Shown here: piece by piece, positions 9,935 through 18,687 of the stretch
How positions within the stretch are numbered: position 1 is the stretch's first letter
Layout of the letters: each line of letters begins with the position of its first letter
Assembly (NCBI RefSeq): GCF_009696685.2
Contig: NZ_CP102355.1
Location: forward strand, 2,405,501-2,469,500
Direction: 5' to 3'
DNA from: Paracoccus sp. SMMA_5_TC
GTDB lineage: Bacteria; Pseudomonadota; Alphaproteobacteria; Rhodobacterales; Rhodobacteraceae
Length of the DNA stretch: 64,000 nucleotides
Made by a program: the position numbers and the translations under genes
Notes under the pieces: model-generated
Database searches by the model: none
What the model saw: only the letters and a program-made list of their open reading frames with translations
What the model was told of the DNA's origin: nothing

Positions 9935-11284
9935 ATGTTCGACAAGATCCTGATTGCCAACCGTGGCGAGATCGCGCTGCGGGTGATTCGTGCTTGCCGC
10001 GAAATGGGCATCGCCTCGGTTGCGGTGCATTCCACCGCAGATGCCGATGCCATGCATGTGCGCATGGCCGACGAATCCGTCTGCATCGGCCCACCGCCTT
10101 CGACGGACAGCTATCTTTCGCCACCGGCCATCATTTCCGCCTGCGAGATCACCGGCGCCCAGGCCATCCATCCCGGATACGGCTTTCTTTCCGAAAATGC
10201 CGGCTTCGTGCAGATGGTCGAGGATCACGGCATCACCTTCATCGGCCCCTCGGCGGAACATATCCGCATCATGGGCGACAAGATTACCGCCAAGGAGACC
10301 GCCAAGGCGCTTGGCATCCCGGTCGTGCCTGGCTCGGATGGGGGGGTGCCCGACGTGGCGGCGGCCAAGCGGATCGCGGCCGAGATCGGCTATCCCGTCA
10401 TCATCAAGGCTACCGCAGGCGGTGGCGGCCGCGGCATGAAGGTGGCCCCGGATGAGGCCGGTCTGGAAAACGCCTTCCGCACTGCCCGTGCCGAAGCCAA
10501 GGCCGCATTCGGCAATGATGAAGTCTATATCGAGAAGTATCTGCAGCGACCGCGTCATATCGAAATTCAGGTATTCGGGGATGGCCGCGGCAATGCCGTG
10601 CATCTGGGCGAACGCGATTGTTCGCTGCAACGCCGCCATCAAAAGGTTTTCGAGGAGGCTCCGGGCCCTGTCATCACGCCCGAGCAGCGCGCCGAAATCG
10701 GCAGCATCTGCGCCAATGCCGTTGCCAGGTTGGGGTATCGTGGCGCGGGAACCATCGAATTCCTGTTCGAGGACGGGCAGTTCTATTTCATCGAGATGAA
10801 CACCCGCCTGCAGGTCGAACACCCGGTGACCGAGGCAATTTTCGGCGTCGATCTGGTTCGGCAGCAAATCCTGGTGGCCGCCGGCGAGCCGATGGAGTTC
10901 CAGCAGCAGGATCTTCAGATCCGCGGCCATGCCATCGAGGTGCGCATCAACGCCGAGAAGCTGCCGAACTTTACCCCCTCGCCCGGGCGCATTAGCCAGT
11001 ATCATGCGCCCGGCGGGCTGGGAGTGCGCATGGATTCGGCAATCTATGACGGCTACCGGATTCCGCCCTATTACGACAGTCTGATCGGAAAGCTGATCGT
11101 GCATGGCCGCGACCGGCCCGAGGCATTGGCGCGGCTGAACCGGGCCCTGGGGGAATTGATCGTCGATGGTATCGACACCACGATCCCGCTGTTCCGCGAA
11201 CTGCTGAAAAATCCCGACATCCAGCGCGGCGACTATTCGATCCACTGGCTCGAGCGTTGGCTGGCCGAATTCAACGCCGGCTGA
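9935..11284 (+). CDS. accC: Biotin carboxylase subunit of acetyl-CoA carboxylase
   Basis: AccC carboxylates biotin on AccB using ATP and bicarbonate. Its 449 residues match the single-domain bacterial form. [13 protein letters not shown] starts the pre-ATP-grasp domain, GGGGRGMK is the ATP-grasp glycine loop, and [14 protein letters not shown] is the catalytic signature. The C-terminal biotin carboxylase domain follows, and there is no fused biotinyl domain, unlike the methylcrotonyl enzyme at 46.4-48.3 kb. Confidence 0.96.
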   Translation: MFDKILIANRGEIALRVIRACREMGIASVAVHSTADADAMHVRMADESVCIGPPPSTDSYLSPPAIISACEITGAQAIHPGYGFLSENAGFVQMVEDHGITFIGPSAEHIRIMGDKITAKETAKALGIPVVPGSDGGVPDVAAAKRIAAEIGYPVIIKATAGGGGRGMKVAPDEAGLENAFRTARAEAKAAFGNDEVYIEKYLQRPRHIEIQVFGDGRGNAVHLGERDCSLQRRHQKVFEEAPGPVITPEQRAEIGSICANAVARLGYRGAGTIEFLFEDGQFYFIEMNTRLQVEHPVTEAIFGVDLVRQQILVAAGEPMEFQQQDLQIRGHAIEVRINAEKLPNFTPSPGRISQYHAPGGLGVRMDSAIYDGYRIPPYYDSLIGKLIVHGRDRPEALARLNRALGELIVDGIDTTIPLFRELLKNPDIQRGDYSIHWLERWLAEFNAG

Positions 11285-11316
11285 GCCATGTCCGAATACC
11301 GGCCAATGGCCCCCGA

Positions 11317-11955
11317 ATGATGGGGGGCCTGACCGCCGCCGAGATGCTTGCAGGCTATGCCAGAGGGATCTTCCCGATGGCCGAATCGGCCGCCGACCCA
11401 AACCTTTACTGGTTCGAACCGGAATTGCGAGGCATCCTGCCCATCGGCCGGCTTCACCTGTCACGGTCCATGCGCCGCTTCATGGCGCGCAGCCATTGGC
11501 AAGCCCGGCTCAACGGCGATTTCATGGCGGTGGTCCAGAATTGTGCTGACCGCCCGGAAACCTGGATCAATGAGCCCCTGAAGCTTCTCTATCAGCAGCT
11601 GCACGCGATGGGCCATGCACATTCGATCGAGGTCTATGACGGCGATGAATTGGTCGGGGGCACATTCGGCCTGACGCTTGGGGCCGCATTCTTTGCCGAA
11701 AGCATGTTTTCACGCCGCAGCAATGGCTCGAAAATGGCGTTGTTCTGGCTTTCCCAGCATCTTGCGCGCTGCGGTTTCACCTTGTGGGATACGCAATATC
11801 CCAATCCTCACCTGGCCTCGTTGGGGGGCATATCACTGCCGCGTCGCGAATATCGCCGACGGCTTTCCGCCGCCTTGCGTCTTTCGGCAGACATCACGGC
11901 GCAGGCTTTACCCGACGCTCAGGCGTTGCTGCAGGAAATCACCCAGACATCATAG
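11317..11955 (+). CDS. aat: Leucyl/phenylalanyl-tRNA-protein transferase
   Basis: Aat adds Leu or Phe from tRNA to N-terminal Arg or Lys of proteins, making them N-end-rule substrates for ClpS/ClpAP. The 212-residue protein shows the family blocks AGYARGIFPMAE, WFEPELRGILP, GGTFGLTLGAAFFAESMFSR and LWDTQYPNPHLASLGG. The start MMGGLTAAEML at 11317 fits the family N-terminus; an upstream frame start at 11257 would overlap accC. Its 3' end overlaps the convergent DUF2155 gene by 37 bases. Confidence 0.92.
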   Translation: MMGGLTAAEMLAGYARGIFPMAESAADPNLYWFEPELRGILPIGRLHLSRSMRRFMARSHWQARLNGDFMAVVQNCADRPETWINEPLKLLYQQLHAMGHAHSIEVYDGDELVGGTFGLTLGAAFFAESMFSRRSNGSKMALFWLSQHLARCGFTLWDTQYPNPHLASLGGISLPRREYRRRLSAALRLSADITAQALPDAQALLQEITQTS

Positions 11956-12410
11956 CGCGGATCATCCATGGCAGATAATGCCGGCGCCGAGGCAATCATC
12001 CAGCCGGAAAACACGCGCTTGTCCTGCCGGCTGTCGGTGATGGTCAATTCGGCATAAGCATCAGACCCCGGATCAGCCGCAGGAAAGCGGCATTCGTTCA
12101 GCCTGACCTGCAAACGCCCGAACTGGACCACATCACCGATTGCCAGAGAAAGATCATGCGTTCGGCCCGTAACCTTGTCGAGCCCCCGCAGTTCAGCCCG
12201 TTTCCCCCGGGCAGTTTCCGGGCCTCGAGCAGCTTCGACCGCGCGTTGGCGCTCTGCCGCCGAAGGTTCGGCGGGCACGACATCCTGCGGATCGTCGCTG
12301 AACGCCGGATCGATCAGCAGGCGATCATCCTCGGGAGAAATATCCTGGGCATTCAAAGGCAAAGCGACCAAGACCAGGCACGCGCAGGCATGGATCATAG
12401 TCCTGATCAT
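11919..12410 (-). CDS. DUF2155 domain-containing periplasmic protein
   Basis: The 163-residue protein has a signal peptide (MIRTMIHACACLVLVALPLNAQ), an acidic/Ala-rich linker and a C-terminal DUF2155 domain (about 80-160) with FGRLQVRLNECRFP and the end block YDVWVISC. DUF2155 proteins are found in alphaproteobacteria beside aat, and their function is not known. The start overlaps the stop of the MlaD-like gene, so the two are probably coupled. Confidence 0.85.
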   Translation of the reverse strand: MIRTMIHACACLVLVALPLNAQDISPEDDRLLIDPAFSDDPQDVVPAEPSAAERQRAVEAARGPETARGKRAELRGLDKVTGRTHDLSLAIGDVVQFGRLQVRLNECRFPAADPGSDAYAELTITDSRQDKRVFSGWMIASAPALSAMDDPRYDVWVISCSNA

Positions 12411-12877
12411 GGATTTCCATCCCGCGAGGATTGCGCATCGACAAACTTCATCATCAAGGTAAGCAGGCTGACCGCCCCTTGCACATCTTCGATCTCGTCG
12501 CCGGGTTGAAGCAACTCGTCAGCGCCGCCGGGCTGCAATTCGATATAGGCCCCACCAAGCAAGCCGTCGGACTGGATCAAGGCCGCGCTATCGACCGGAA
12601 GCTGCAAGGCAGCGGGCAAAGCCATGCGCGCCTCGGCCAGATAAGTCTGGGGATCCAGCTCGATCCCGGTAACCTTGCCGATCCGGACACCCGCAACTCT
12701 GACTTCTGTGCCTATTTCGATGCCGTCCACGCTGGGGAAGGCGGCGCGCAATTCGTAACCCGAACCCAGTCGCGCCGACATTGTTGTTCCCTTGGTTGAC
12801 CAGAAAAGGAACAGGGCGGCAATGGCCAGAACCAACGCCCCGACCCAGAATTCGGCCCGTTCAGCCCTGGATTGCAT
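12407..12877 (-). CDS. mlaD: MlaD-family lipid transport protein
   Basis: MlaD proteins form the periplasmic hexamer of the Mla phospholipid transporter. This 156-residue protein has one N-terminal membrane anchor (about 10-28), an MCE domain (about 35-115, with VRVAGVRIGKV and GLLGGAYIEL) and a short helical tail. No mlaE or mlaF lies beside it here; they would have to be elsewhere. It lies between the NDUFA12 and DUF2155 genes, overlapping the latter by ATGA. Confidence 0.85.
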   Translation of the reverse strand: MQSRAERAEFWVGALVLAIAALFLFWSTKGTTMSARLGSGYELRAAFPSVDGIEIGTEVRVAGVRIGKVTGIELDPQTYLAEARMALPAALQLPVDSAALIQSDGLLGGAYIELQPGGADELLQPGDEIEDVQGAVSLLTLMMKFVDAQSSRDGNP

Positions 12878-12880
12878 TGA

Positions 12881-13255
12881 TTACTCTGGCTGCCAGGCGT
12901 CGTAATCGCGGCGTTCCACCGGCTTGGCACGGTAAAGCGATCCCGCAGGGCGATAAGCTTCTGCTGTTCCGGTCAGGTTGGGCAGGTGTGGCTTTTCCCA
13001 GGCCTTGTGCCCCAAGGGATCCTGCGTCGGCGGCAATTTATAGGTATGGTGCAACCATCCATGCCATTCGGGGGAAACGCGGCTGGCTTCAGCCTCGCCA
13101 TTGTAGATGACCCAGCGCCGCTTGCCGCCGCCTGATTGGTAATAGACGTTACCCTGATCGTCCTCACCGACCTTTTCGCCATAAAGCCTGGTCCAGACCT
13201 GGGTATTCAAGGTCTGGCTGTTCCACCAGGTCAGGATGCGCAGCAGAAGCGACAT
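12881..13255 (-). CDS. NADH:ubiquinone oxidoreductase subunit NDUFA12 family
   Basis: This 124-residue protein is the bacterial homologue of the mitochondrial complex I accessory subunit NDUFA12 (B17.2), found in alphaproteobacteria. Visible blocks are [41 protein letters not shown] and [10 protein letters not shown]. The start at 13255 ([11 protein letters not shown]) is chosen because AGAAGG lies about 10 bases upstream; an earlier start at 13297 adds 14 unrelated residues. It sits away from the nuo genes. Confidence 0.9.
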   Translation of the reverse strand: MSLLLRILTWWNSQTLNTQVWTRLYGEKVGEDDQGNVYYQSGGGKRRWVIYNGEAEASRVSPEWHGWLHHTYKLPPTQDPLGHKAWEKPHLPNLTGTAEAYRPAGSLYRAKPVERRDYDAWQPE

Positions 13256-13365
13256 GGCAACGAACCTTCTAGTTTCTTTCGCCGGGTTATGGCCCAAATC
13301 CCGGACAAGGTCCAGTCAGCACACAATCCGCCAGCCTATGGCGTGCAGTGCGCCAAGCGGACGGA

Positions 13366-14631
13366 TCAGCTGGCGGTGGCCGTTTCCTTCTTGGCGTCGG
13401 TGTGGATCAGCAAGGGCTTGGCTGCGGGATTGTCGACCGCCTCTTCGTTCACCACCACTTCCTCGACGCTATCCATGCCGGGCAGATCGAACATCGTGTC
13501 CAGCAGGATATCCTCCATGATCGAACGCAGTCCCCGCGCGCCGGTCTTGCGCTTGATGGCGCGGCGCGCAATGGCCACCAACGCATCTTCGGTGAAGGTC
13601 AGCTTGACGCCTTCCAGCTCGAACAGACGCTGATACTGCTTGACCAGCGCATTCTTGGGCTGGGTCAGGATCGTGATCAGCGCCTGCTCATCCAGGTCAC
13701 CCAGCGTGGCGATGACCGGCAGGCGGCCGACAAACTCGGGGATCAGGCCGAATTTCAACAGATCCTCGGGCTCGAGCTGCTTGAACAGTTCGCCCACGCC
13801 CTTGTCGTCGTTTTCCTTGACGCTGGCACCAAAGCCCATGGCGGTGCCCTTGTTGCGCTGCGCGATGATCCGGTCCAGCCCGGCAAAGGCGCCGCCGCAG
13901 ATGAACAGGATGTTGGTGGTGTCCACCTGCAGGAATTCCTGCTGAGGATGCTTGCGGCCGCCTTGGGGCGGAACGCTGGCCACCGTGCCCTCCATGATCT
14001 TCAACAGAGCCTGTTGCACACCCTCGCCAGACACGTCGCGGGTGATCGAGGGGTTGTCGGACTTGCGCGTGATCTTGTCGACCTCGTCGATATAGACGAT
14101 GCCGCGTTGCGCACGCTCGACGTTGTATTCGCTGGCCTGCAACAGTTTCAGGATGATGTTTTCGACATCCTCGCCGACATAGCCCGCCTCGGTCAGGGTG
14201 GTGGCGTCGGCCATGGTAAAGGGCACGTCCAGAATCCGGGCCAGGGTCTGGGCCAGAAGCGTCTTGCCACAGCCGGTCGGACCGATCAGCAGGATATTCG
14301 ATTTCGCCAGTTCGATGTCGGTCTTGGAACTGTGGTTCAGGCGCTTGTAATGATTGTGCACGGCGACCGACAACACGCGCTTGGCATGTTCCTGACCGAT
14401 CACGTAATCGTCCAGCACGTTGCAGATTTCGCGCGGGGTGGGCACGCCGTTGCCGGACTTCAGCGCCGAGGTCTTGGTCTCCTCGCGGATGATGTCCATG
14501 CACAGTTCGACACATTCATCGCAGATAAAGACCGTCGGGCCGGCAATCAGCTTGCGGACCTCATGCTGGCTCTTGCCGCAGAAGCTGCAATAGAGCGTGT
14601 TCTTGCTGTCGCCACCGGACTGACTGGCCAT
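13366..14631 (-). CDS. clpX: ClpX, ATP-binding unfoldase of the ClpXP protease
   Basis: ClpX unfolds proteins and feeds them into ClpP. The 421-residue protein has an N-terminal zinc-binding domain (C15, C18, C37, C40), Walker A GPTGCGKT (117-124), Walker [10 protein letters not shown] and the C-terminal AAA+ small domain ([14 protein letters not shown]). The start at 14631 is supported by GAGGA seven bases upstream. clpP lies about 160 bases upstream on the same strand, as is usual. Confidence 0.96.
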   Translation of the reverse strand: MASQSGGDSKNTLYCSFCGKSQHEVRKLIAGPTVFICDECVELCMDIIREETKTSALKSGNGVPTPREICNVLDDYVIGQEHAKRVLSVAVHNHYKRLNHSSKTDIELAKSNILLIGPTGCGKTLLAQTLARILDVPFTMADATTLTEAGYVGEDVENIILKLLQASEYNVERAQRGIVYIDEVDKITRKSDNPSITRDVSGEGVQQALLKIMEGTVASVPPQGGRKHPQQEFLQVDTTNILFICGGAFAGLDRIIAQRNKGTAMGFGASVKENDDKGVGELFKQLEPEDLLKFGLIPEFVGRLPVIATLGDLDEQALITILTQPKNALVKQYQRLFELEGVKLTFTEDALVAIARRAIKRKTGARGLRSIMEDILLDTMFDLPGMDSVEEVVVNEEAVDNPAAKPLLIHTDAKKETATAS

Positions 14632-14791
14632 CAATTGATCCTCGTACTGCATCGGCTACCGGATCCATGCGCCCGAGAGCCGCCTGTGTGCGTGGCCGGC
14701 CGGAACCGGACACGCGTCATGGTCATGTTACGGGCCGCCATGGCGCGTCACAATCCCCAAAAAGCCCCAAGTTTAGCGATCGGCCCAACAA

Positions 14792-15421
14792 TCAGGCCCC
14801 GGGCTCGGCCTTGCCGCGCGCCACCAGGATTTCGTCGATCAAGCCCCAGTCCCGCGCTTCTTCCGGCGACATGAAGCGATCGCGCTCCAGCGCCTGCTCG
14901 ACCTCTTCAAGCGTGCGGCCGGTGTGGGTGACGTAGATTTCGTTCAGCCGCCGCTTCAACTTTTCGGTTTCGCGCGCGTGAATCAGGATATCGGTTGCCT
15001 GGCCCTGAAAGCCGCCCGAGGGCTGGTGCACCATGATCCGGCTGTTGGGAAGCGAATAGCGCTGCCCGGGCTGGCCCGCGCACAGCAGAAGAGACCCCAT
15101 CGAGGCCGCCTGCCCCACGACCAGGGTCGAGACGCGCGGCTTGATGTATTGCATCGTGTCATAGATCGACAGGCCGGCAGTCACGACGCCGCCGGGGCTG
15201 TTGATATACATGCTGATGTCCTTGGTCGGGTTTTCCGCCTCGAGAAACAGCAGCTGCGCCGAAATCAGCGTCGCCATGCCGTCATGGACGGGCCCCGACA
15301 GAAAGATGATCCGTTCCTTGAGCAGGCGCGAAAAGATGTCATAGGCACGTTCGCCGCGGCTGGTCTGTTCGACGACCATGGGGACGAGGGTGTTCATGTA
15401 GAATTCTGCCGGATCGTGCAT
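14792..15421 (-). CDS. clpP: ClpP serine protease subunit
   Basis: ClpP forms the proteolytic chamber used by ClpX and ClpA. The 209-residue protein carries catalytic S107 in GQAASMGS and H132 in IMVHQP, with the family end motif [16 protein letters not shown]. The frame is open further upstream, but the start at 15421 fits ClpP length and follows AAGGACAGAC. The gene lies upstream of clpX on the same strand and divergent from pth. Confidence 0.95.
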   Translation of the reverse strand: MHDPAEFYMNTLVPMVVEQTSRGERAYDIFSRLLKERIIFLSGPVHDGMATLISAQLLFLEAENPTKDISMYINSPGGVVTAGLSIYDTMQYIKPRVSTLVVGQAASMGSLLLCAGQPGQRYSLPNSRIMVHQPSGGFQGQATDILIHARETEKLKRRLNEIYVTHTGRTLEEVEQALERDRFMSPEEARDWGLIDEILVARGKAEPGA

Positions 15422-15617
15422 GTCTGTCCTTGCTCTTGTCCCTGCCTGGCCTGCCCGTTTCGCGATTCGCCCGACTGCCAGCGATCGCCAGGGATCGGTC
15501 TTAGGCGCGAAAGGTTGACAGAGTCTTAGTAACGCCGCGCCCCAAGGACAAGAGAGCGATAAAATTTGCCCCGCTTTCGCACGCCCGCTAATCTGTCGCC
15601 CCAGGACGGAGAAACGC

Positions 15618-16322
15618 ATGAAACTGATCGTGGGGCTGGGCAATCCCGGTCCGAAATACGCCGCCAATCGTCATAACGTGGGTTTCATGGCACTGGACCG
15701 CATCGCCGCCGATCATGGCTTTCCGGTTTGGCGCAGTCGCTTTCAGGGCGAAACGACCGAAGGCCGGCTGGGCGAACAGCGCGTGCTGCTGCTGAAACCT
15801 GCGACCTTCATGAACCTGTCGGGTCAGTCCGTGGGCGAGGCGATGCGCTATCTGAAGCTGACGCCGGCCGACGTGCTGGTGCTGCATGACGAGCTGGACC
15901 TGCCGCCGGGCAAGCTGCGGCTCAAGACCGGGGGCGGGCATGCCGGGCATAACGGCCTACGCTCGCTGCATCAGCATATCGGCGACAGTTACCGGCGGCT
16001 GCGCATCGGGGTGGGTCACCCGGGCGACAAGAATCGGGTCGCTGATTATGTGCTGTCCGATTTCCCCAAGGCCGAAGCGAGGATGCTGGACGATCTGTTG
16101 CGCGCCATTTCCGATGGCGCAGAGCATCTCGCCGCAGGCGACGATGGCCGTTTCATGAATGCGGTCCATGGTGGCAAGAAGGCCGCCGGACATCAGCCCA
16201 CAGCCGAACCCATGCCCGCCCGGCCAGGGTCCGCGTCGGGAATCGTTTCCACGCCGCAGCCGGACCCTGCCCCCGCCACCTTTGCCGACAAACTGAGGGC
16301 ACTGGGTCAGAAGTTCAGGTAA
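15618..16322 (+). CDS. pth: Peptidyl-tRNA hydrolase
   Basis: Pth frees tRNA from peptidyl-tRNA that drops off ribosomes. The protein starts [14 protein letters not shown], with catalytic H19 in NRHNVGF and the block [14 protein letters not shown]. It has 234 residues against about 190-195 in E. coli. The extra ~40 residues are a Pro/Ala-rich tail (about 190-222) ending in [28 protein letters not shown] precedes the ATG. Confidence 0.95.
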   Translation: MKLIVGLGNPGPKYAANRHNVGFMALDRIAADHGFPVWRSRFQGETTEGRLGEQRVLLLKPATFMNLSGQSVGEAMRYLKLTPADVLVLHDELDLPPGKLRLKTGGGHAGHNGLRSLHQHIGDSYRRLRIGVGHPGDKNRVADYVLSDFPKAEARMLDDLLRAISDGAEHLAAGDDGRFMNAVHGGKKAAGHQPTAEPMPARPGSASGIVSTPQPDPAPATFADKLRALGQKFR

Positions 16323-16444
16323 ATTCATATAATTCATTATGTTAGAGCAGAAAGCGTCAGACTTTCAAATTTTTGCCTTGCGCATTTTCCCAGGCGGTCG
16401 ATGAAATGCACGCGACGCAAGCCTCTGCCGGAAGGTGACGACTG

Positions 16445-16552
16445 GTGTTTGATCGCCCGGCGGCGCAATATCTTCGGGCATCGCCTGACGGCAAAACGCT
16501 GCGCCTTCAGGTCGAAGATTGCGTCGGGTCGGTCACCACCATGGAGCCTTGA
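16445..16552 (+). CDS. Possible small ORF (35 aa) upstream of the DUF2237 gene
   Basis: A GTG at 16445, preceded by GGAAGG at suitable spacing, opens a 35-codon frame (MFDRPAAQYLRASPDGKTLR...) that ends in TGA at 16550-16552, sharing one base with the ATG of the DUF2237 gene. The peptide has ordinary protein-like composition and no membrane segment. An in-frame TGA at 16436-16438 rules out a longer version. It may be a leader peptide coupled to the next gene or a chance frame. Confidence 0.3.
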   Translation: MFDRPAAQYLRASPDGKTLRLQVEDCVGSVTTMEP

Positions 16553-16929
16553 TGATGGAACCGCAGATCAATGTCCTGGGCGGCAAGCTGCTGCCCTGTT
16601 CCAATGCGCCGCTGACCGGCTTCTATAGGGATGGCTGCTGCAATACCGGCCCCGAGGATCGCGGGCGTCATACCGTCTGCGTGATCGTCGATGCCGAGTT
16701 TCTGGCGCTGTCGAAATATCTGGGCAACGACCTCAGCACCCCGCGCCCCGAATTCCGCTTTCCGGGGTTAAAGCCGGGCGACCGCTGGTGCCTGTGCGCC
16801 AGCAGGTTCCTTCAGGCCGCACAGGAATTCGCAGCGCCGCGCGTGCTGCTGCAAGCCACGCATATCCGCACGCTGGACATCGTGCCGCTGGAGCTGCTGC
16901 GCGCCCACGCCGCGCCAGAGCCGAATTAG
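16552..16929 (+). CDS. DUF2237 family protein
   Basis: This 125-residue protein belongs to the DUF2237 family, small Cys-containing proteins of unknown function in bacteria. Family blocks seen are NVLGGKLLPCSNAPLTGFYRDGCC, TGPEDRGRHTVCVIV, NDLSTPRPEFRFPGLKPGD and RWCLCASRF. Starts at 16552 and 16555 are both ATG; GGAG lies eight bases before the first. It converges on the YigZ-family gene with a 4-base overlap. Confidence 0.88.
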   Translation: MMEPQINVLGGKLLPCSNAPLTGFYRDGCCNTGPEDRGRHTVCVIVDAEFLALSKYLGNDLSTPRPEFRFPGLKPGDRWCLCASRFLQAAQEFAAPRVLLQATHIRTLDIVPLELLRAHAAPEPN

Positions 16930-17285
16930 CGATCGAGCCGTGCCAGATAATGCCGCACGGCATCGACCACATGCCTAAAACGATCGCCACCCAGATGCTT
17001 TCCGCCATACCATCGCGTCACGATCACGACATGGTCATGCAGATCGGCCCGTTGCAGCATTTGCAGGATGATCTGCGCCGCACCCGCCTCGCCGTCATCG
17101 TCGCGGACGGGTTCATTGTCCAGGATCGCGGCCCAGGTGTTGTGGGTGGCCTTGGCAAAACGCTTGTCGCGTTTGAGTTCGGCCAGAACCGCCAGCACCT
17201 CGGCTCGGTTGCGGGCCGGGGCGCCTGACACCGCATAGCGCGATCCGCGATCGCTGATGATCTTGTCAAAGATCGTCAGCGTCAT
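16926..17285 (-). CDS. YigZ/IMPACT family protein
   Basis: The 119-residue protein matches the N-terminal domain of the YigZ/IMPACT family: THNTWA, DDDGEAGAA and VTRWYGGKHLGGDRF. The C-terminal domain of full YigZ (about 200 residues) is absent, so this is a short version. Its biochemical role is not established. It overlaps the upstream Fur-family gene by 4 bases and is probably in the same transcript. Confidence 0.82.
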   Translation of the reverse strand: MTLTIFDKIISDRGSRYAVSGAPARNRAEVLAVLAELKRDKRFAKATHNTWAAILDNEPVRDDDGEAGAAQIILQMLQRADLHDHVVIVTRWYGGKHLGGDRFRHVVDAVRHYLARLDR

Positions 17286-17704
17286 TTGCGGCGCCGCACG
17301 TAAAGCTCCAGCCGGTGACGGACAATTTCATAGCCCATTTCGGCGGCGATTTCTGCCTGCAACCGCTCGATCCGTTCGTTGACGAACTCCATGACCTCGC
17401 CGGTTTCGACATCGATCATGTGGTCGTGGTGGCAGCCGTCGGCAGGCTCGAACCGCGCGGGCTCGCCCTCGAACTCGAGCCGCAGGATCACGCCCTGCGA
17501 CTCCAGCGCGGCAAGCGTCCGATAGACCGTGGCCAGCGAGATGCTTTCGCCGCTGTCGGTCGCCCGCTGATGCAGGCGCGTGGCATCCGGGTGATCCTCG
17601 GCCGCGGCAAGCAGCCGCAGCAAGGCAGCCCGCTGGCGGGTGATGCGCACGCCGGCGCGGCGCAGGGCCTGTTCAAAGGCCAGGGCTCGGGCTTCGATCT
17701 CCAT
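17282..17704 (-). CDS. mur: Fur-family metal regulator (probably Mur)
   Basis: The 140-residue protein has a winged-helix DNA-binding domain (about 15-85, with LATVYRTLAALESQGVI) and a C-terminal metal-binding/dimer domain with HHDHMIDVETGEVMEF. It lacks the CxxC pairs of zinc-structured Fur/Zur, as in the Mn-responsive Mur/Fur of rhizobia. It is divergent from a transporter whose binding protein has Mn-type ligands, with palindromes between, so control of Mn uptake is likely. Fur or Zur identity is less likely but not excluded. Confidence 0.85.
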   Translation of the reverse strand: MEIEARALAFEQALRRAGVRITRQRAALLRLLAAAEDHPDATRLHQRATDSGESISLATVYRTLAALESQGVILRLEFEGEPARFEPADGCHHDHMIDVETGEVMEFVNERIERLQAEIAAEMGYEIVRHRLELYVRRRK

Positions 17705-17720
17705 CCGCTTTTTCTGACCT

Positions 17721-17741
17721 AGTTGCGAGCGAATTGCAACT
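17721..17741. promoter_or_regulatory. Candidate Mur operator 1
   Basis: AGTTGC (17721-17726) and GCAACT (17736-17741) form a 6-bp inverted repeat around 9 bases between the regulator and the transporter genes. Its AGTTGCGA start recurs at 17750-17757 in the second candidate operator, 29 bases on. Confidence 0.45.
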
Positions 17742-17744
17742 GGC

Positions 17745-17773
17745 TTGACAGTTGCGAACGGTTCGCAGATATT
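17745..17773 (+). promoter_or_regulatory. Promoter of the Mn/Fe ABC transporter with internal palindrome
   Basis: A consensus -35 TTGACA (17745-17750), a 17-base spacer and -10 GATATT (17768-17773) precede the gene start by about 20 bases. The spacer contains a perfect 15-bp palindrome, TGCGAACGGTTCGCA (17753-17767). A repressor bound there would cover the promoter completely, which fits control by the divergent Fur-family protein. Confidence 0.6.
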
Positions 17774-17793
17774 GCGTGCAAACGGAGTCGATC

Positions 17794-18687
17794 ATGCAGC
17801 GCAGAAGCTTTCTGGCCGGCACGGCGTTCATGCTTGCCGCGCCCGCCTTGGTGCGGGCCCAGGGCGCACGTCCGAAGGTCGTGACCACCTTTACCATTCT
17901 GGCCGACATGGCCCGCAATGTGGCCGGCGACCGGGTCGATGTGGTCTCGATCACCAAGCCGGGGGCCGAGATTCACAATTACGAGCCCACCCCCAGCGAC
18001 CTGATCGGTGCGCGGGACGCGCAGCTGGTGCTGCGCAACGGCCTGAACCTCGAGCTGTGGTTCGAGCAGTTCCTGCGCAATCTGGGCAACCTGCCTTCGG
18101 CCACGCTGACCGAGGGGATCGAGCCGATGCCCATTGCGGGCGGCAGCTATCAGGGCAAGCCCAACCCCCATGCCTGGATGGCCCTGGATTCGGCGATGAT
18201 CTATGTGGACAACATCGCGGGGGCGCTGGCCGCGATCGATCCGACCGGGGCTGGCGGCTATCGCAGCAATGCAGACAGCTACAAGGAAAAGATCGCCGCC
18301 ACCATCGGCCCGATCCGCGACCGCGCGCGATCCCTGCCCCCGGACCGGCGCTGGCTGGTCACCTCAGAGGGGGCGTTTTCCTATCTGGCGCGCGATTTCG
18401 GCCTGCAGGAACTGTATCTGTGGCCGATCAACGCCGACGCCCAGGGCACGCCGCAGCAGGTGCGCCGGGTCGTCGATGCGATCCGCACACATCGGATTCC
18501 GGTGGTGTTTTCGGAAAGCACCGTCTCGGACCGGCCGGCGCGCCAGATCGCGGCCGAAACCGGCGCCCGCTATGGCGGGGTGCTGTATGTCGACAGCCTG
18601 TCCGAAGCCGATGGACCAGTGCCGACCTATCTGGACCTGCTGCGCGTGACCGCCGAGACCATCGTCAAGGGGCTGTCCGATGGCTGA
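17794..18687 (+). CDS. sitA: Metal ABC transporter substrate-binding protein (SitA/MntA type)
   Basis: This periplasmic cluster A-I binding protein captures Mn or Fe for an ABC importer. Its 297 residues start with a signal of twin-arginine type (RRSFLAG, cleavage near RAQG). By family comparison the ligands are H61 (EIHNYEPTP), H126 (NPHAWM), E192 (TSEGAFSY) and D267 (VDSLS). Glu at the third position, rather than His, is typical of Mn/Fe binders and not of Zn binders. The ATG at 17794 follows CGGAG; an earlier in-frame start at 17752 would lie in the promoter. Confidence 0.9.
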   Translation: MQRRSFLAGTAFMLAAPALVRAQGARPKVVTTFTILADMARNVAGDRVDVVSITKPGAEIHNYEPTPSDLIGARDAQLVLRNGLNLELWFEQFLRNLGNLPSATLTEGIEPMPIAGGSYQGKPNPHAWMALDSAMIYVDNIAGALAAIDPTGAGGYRSNADSYKEKIAATIGPIRDRARSLPPDRRWLVTSEGAFSYLARDFGLQELYLWPINADAQGTPQQVRRVVDAIRTHRIPVVFSESTVSDRPARQIAAETGARYGGVLYVDSLSEADGPVPTYLDLLRVTAETIVKGLSDG

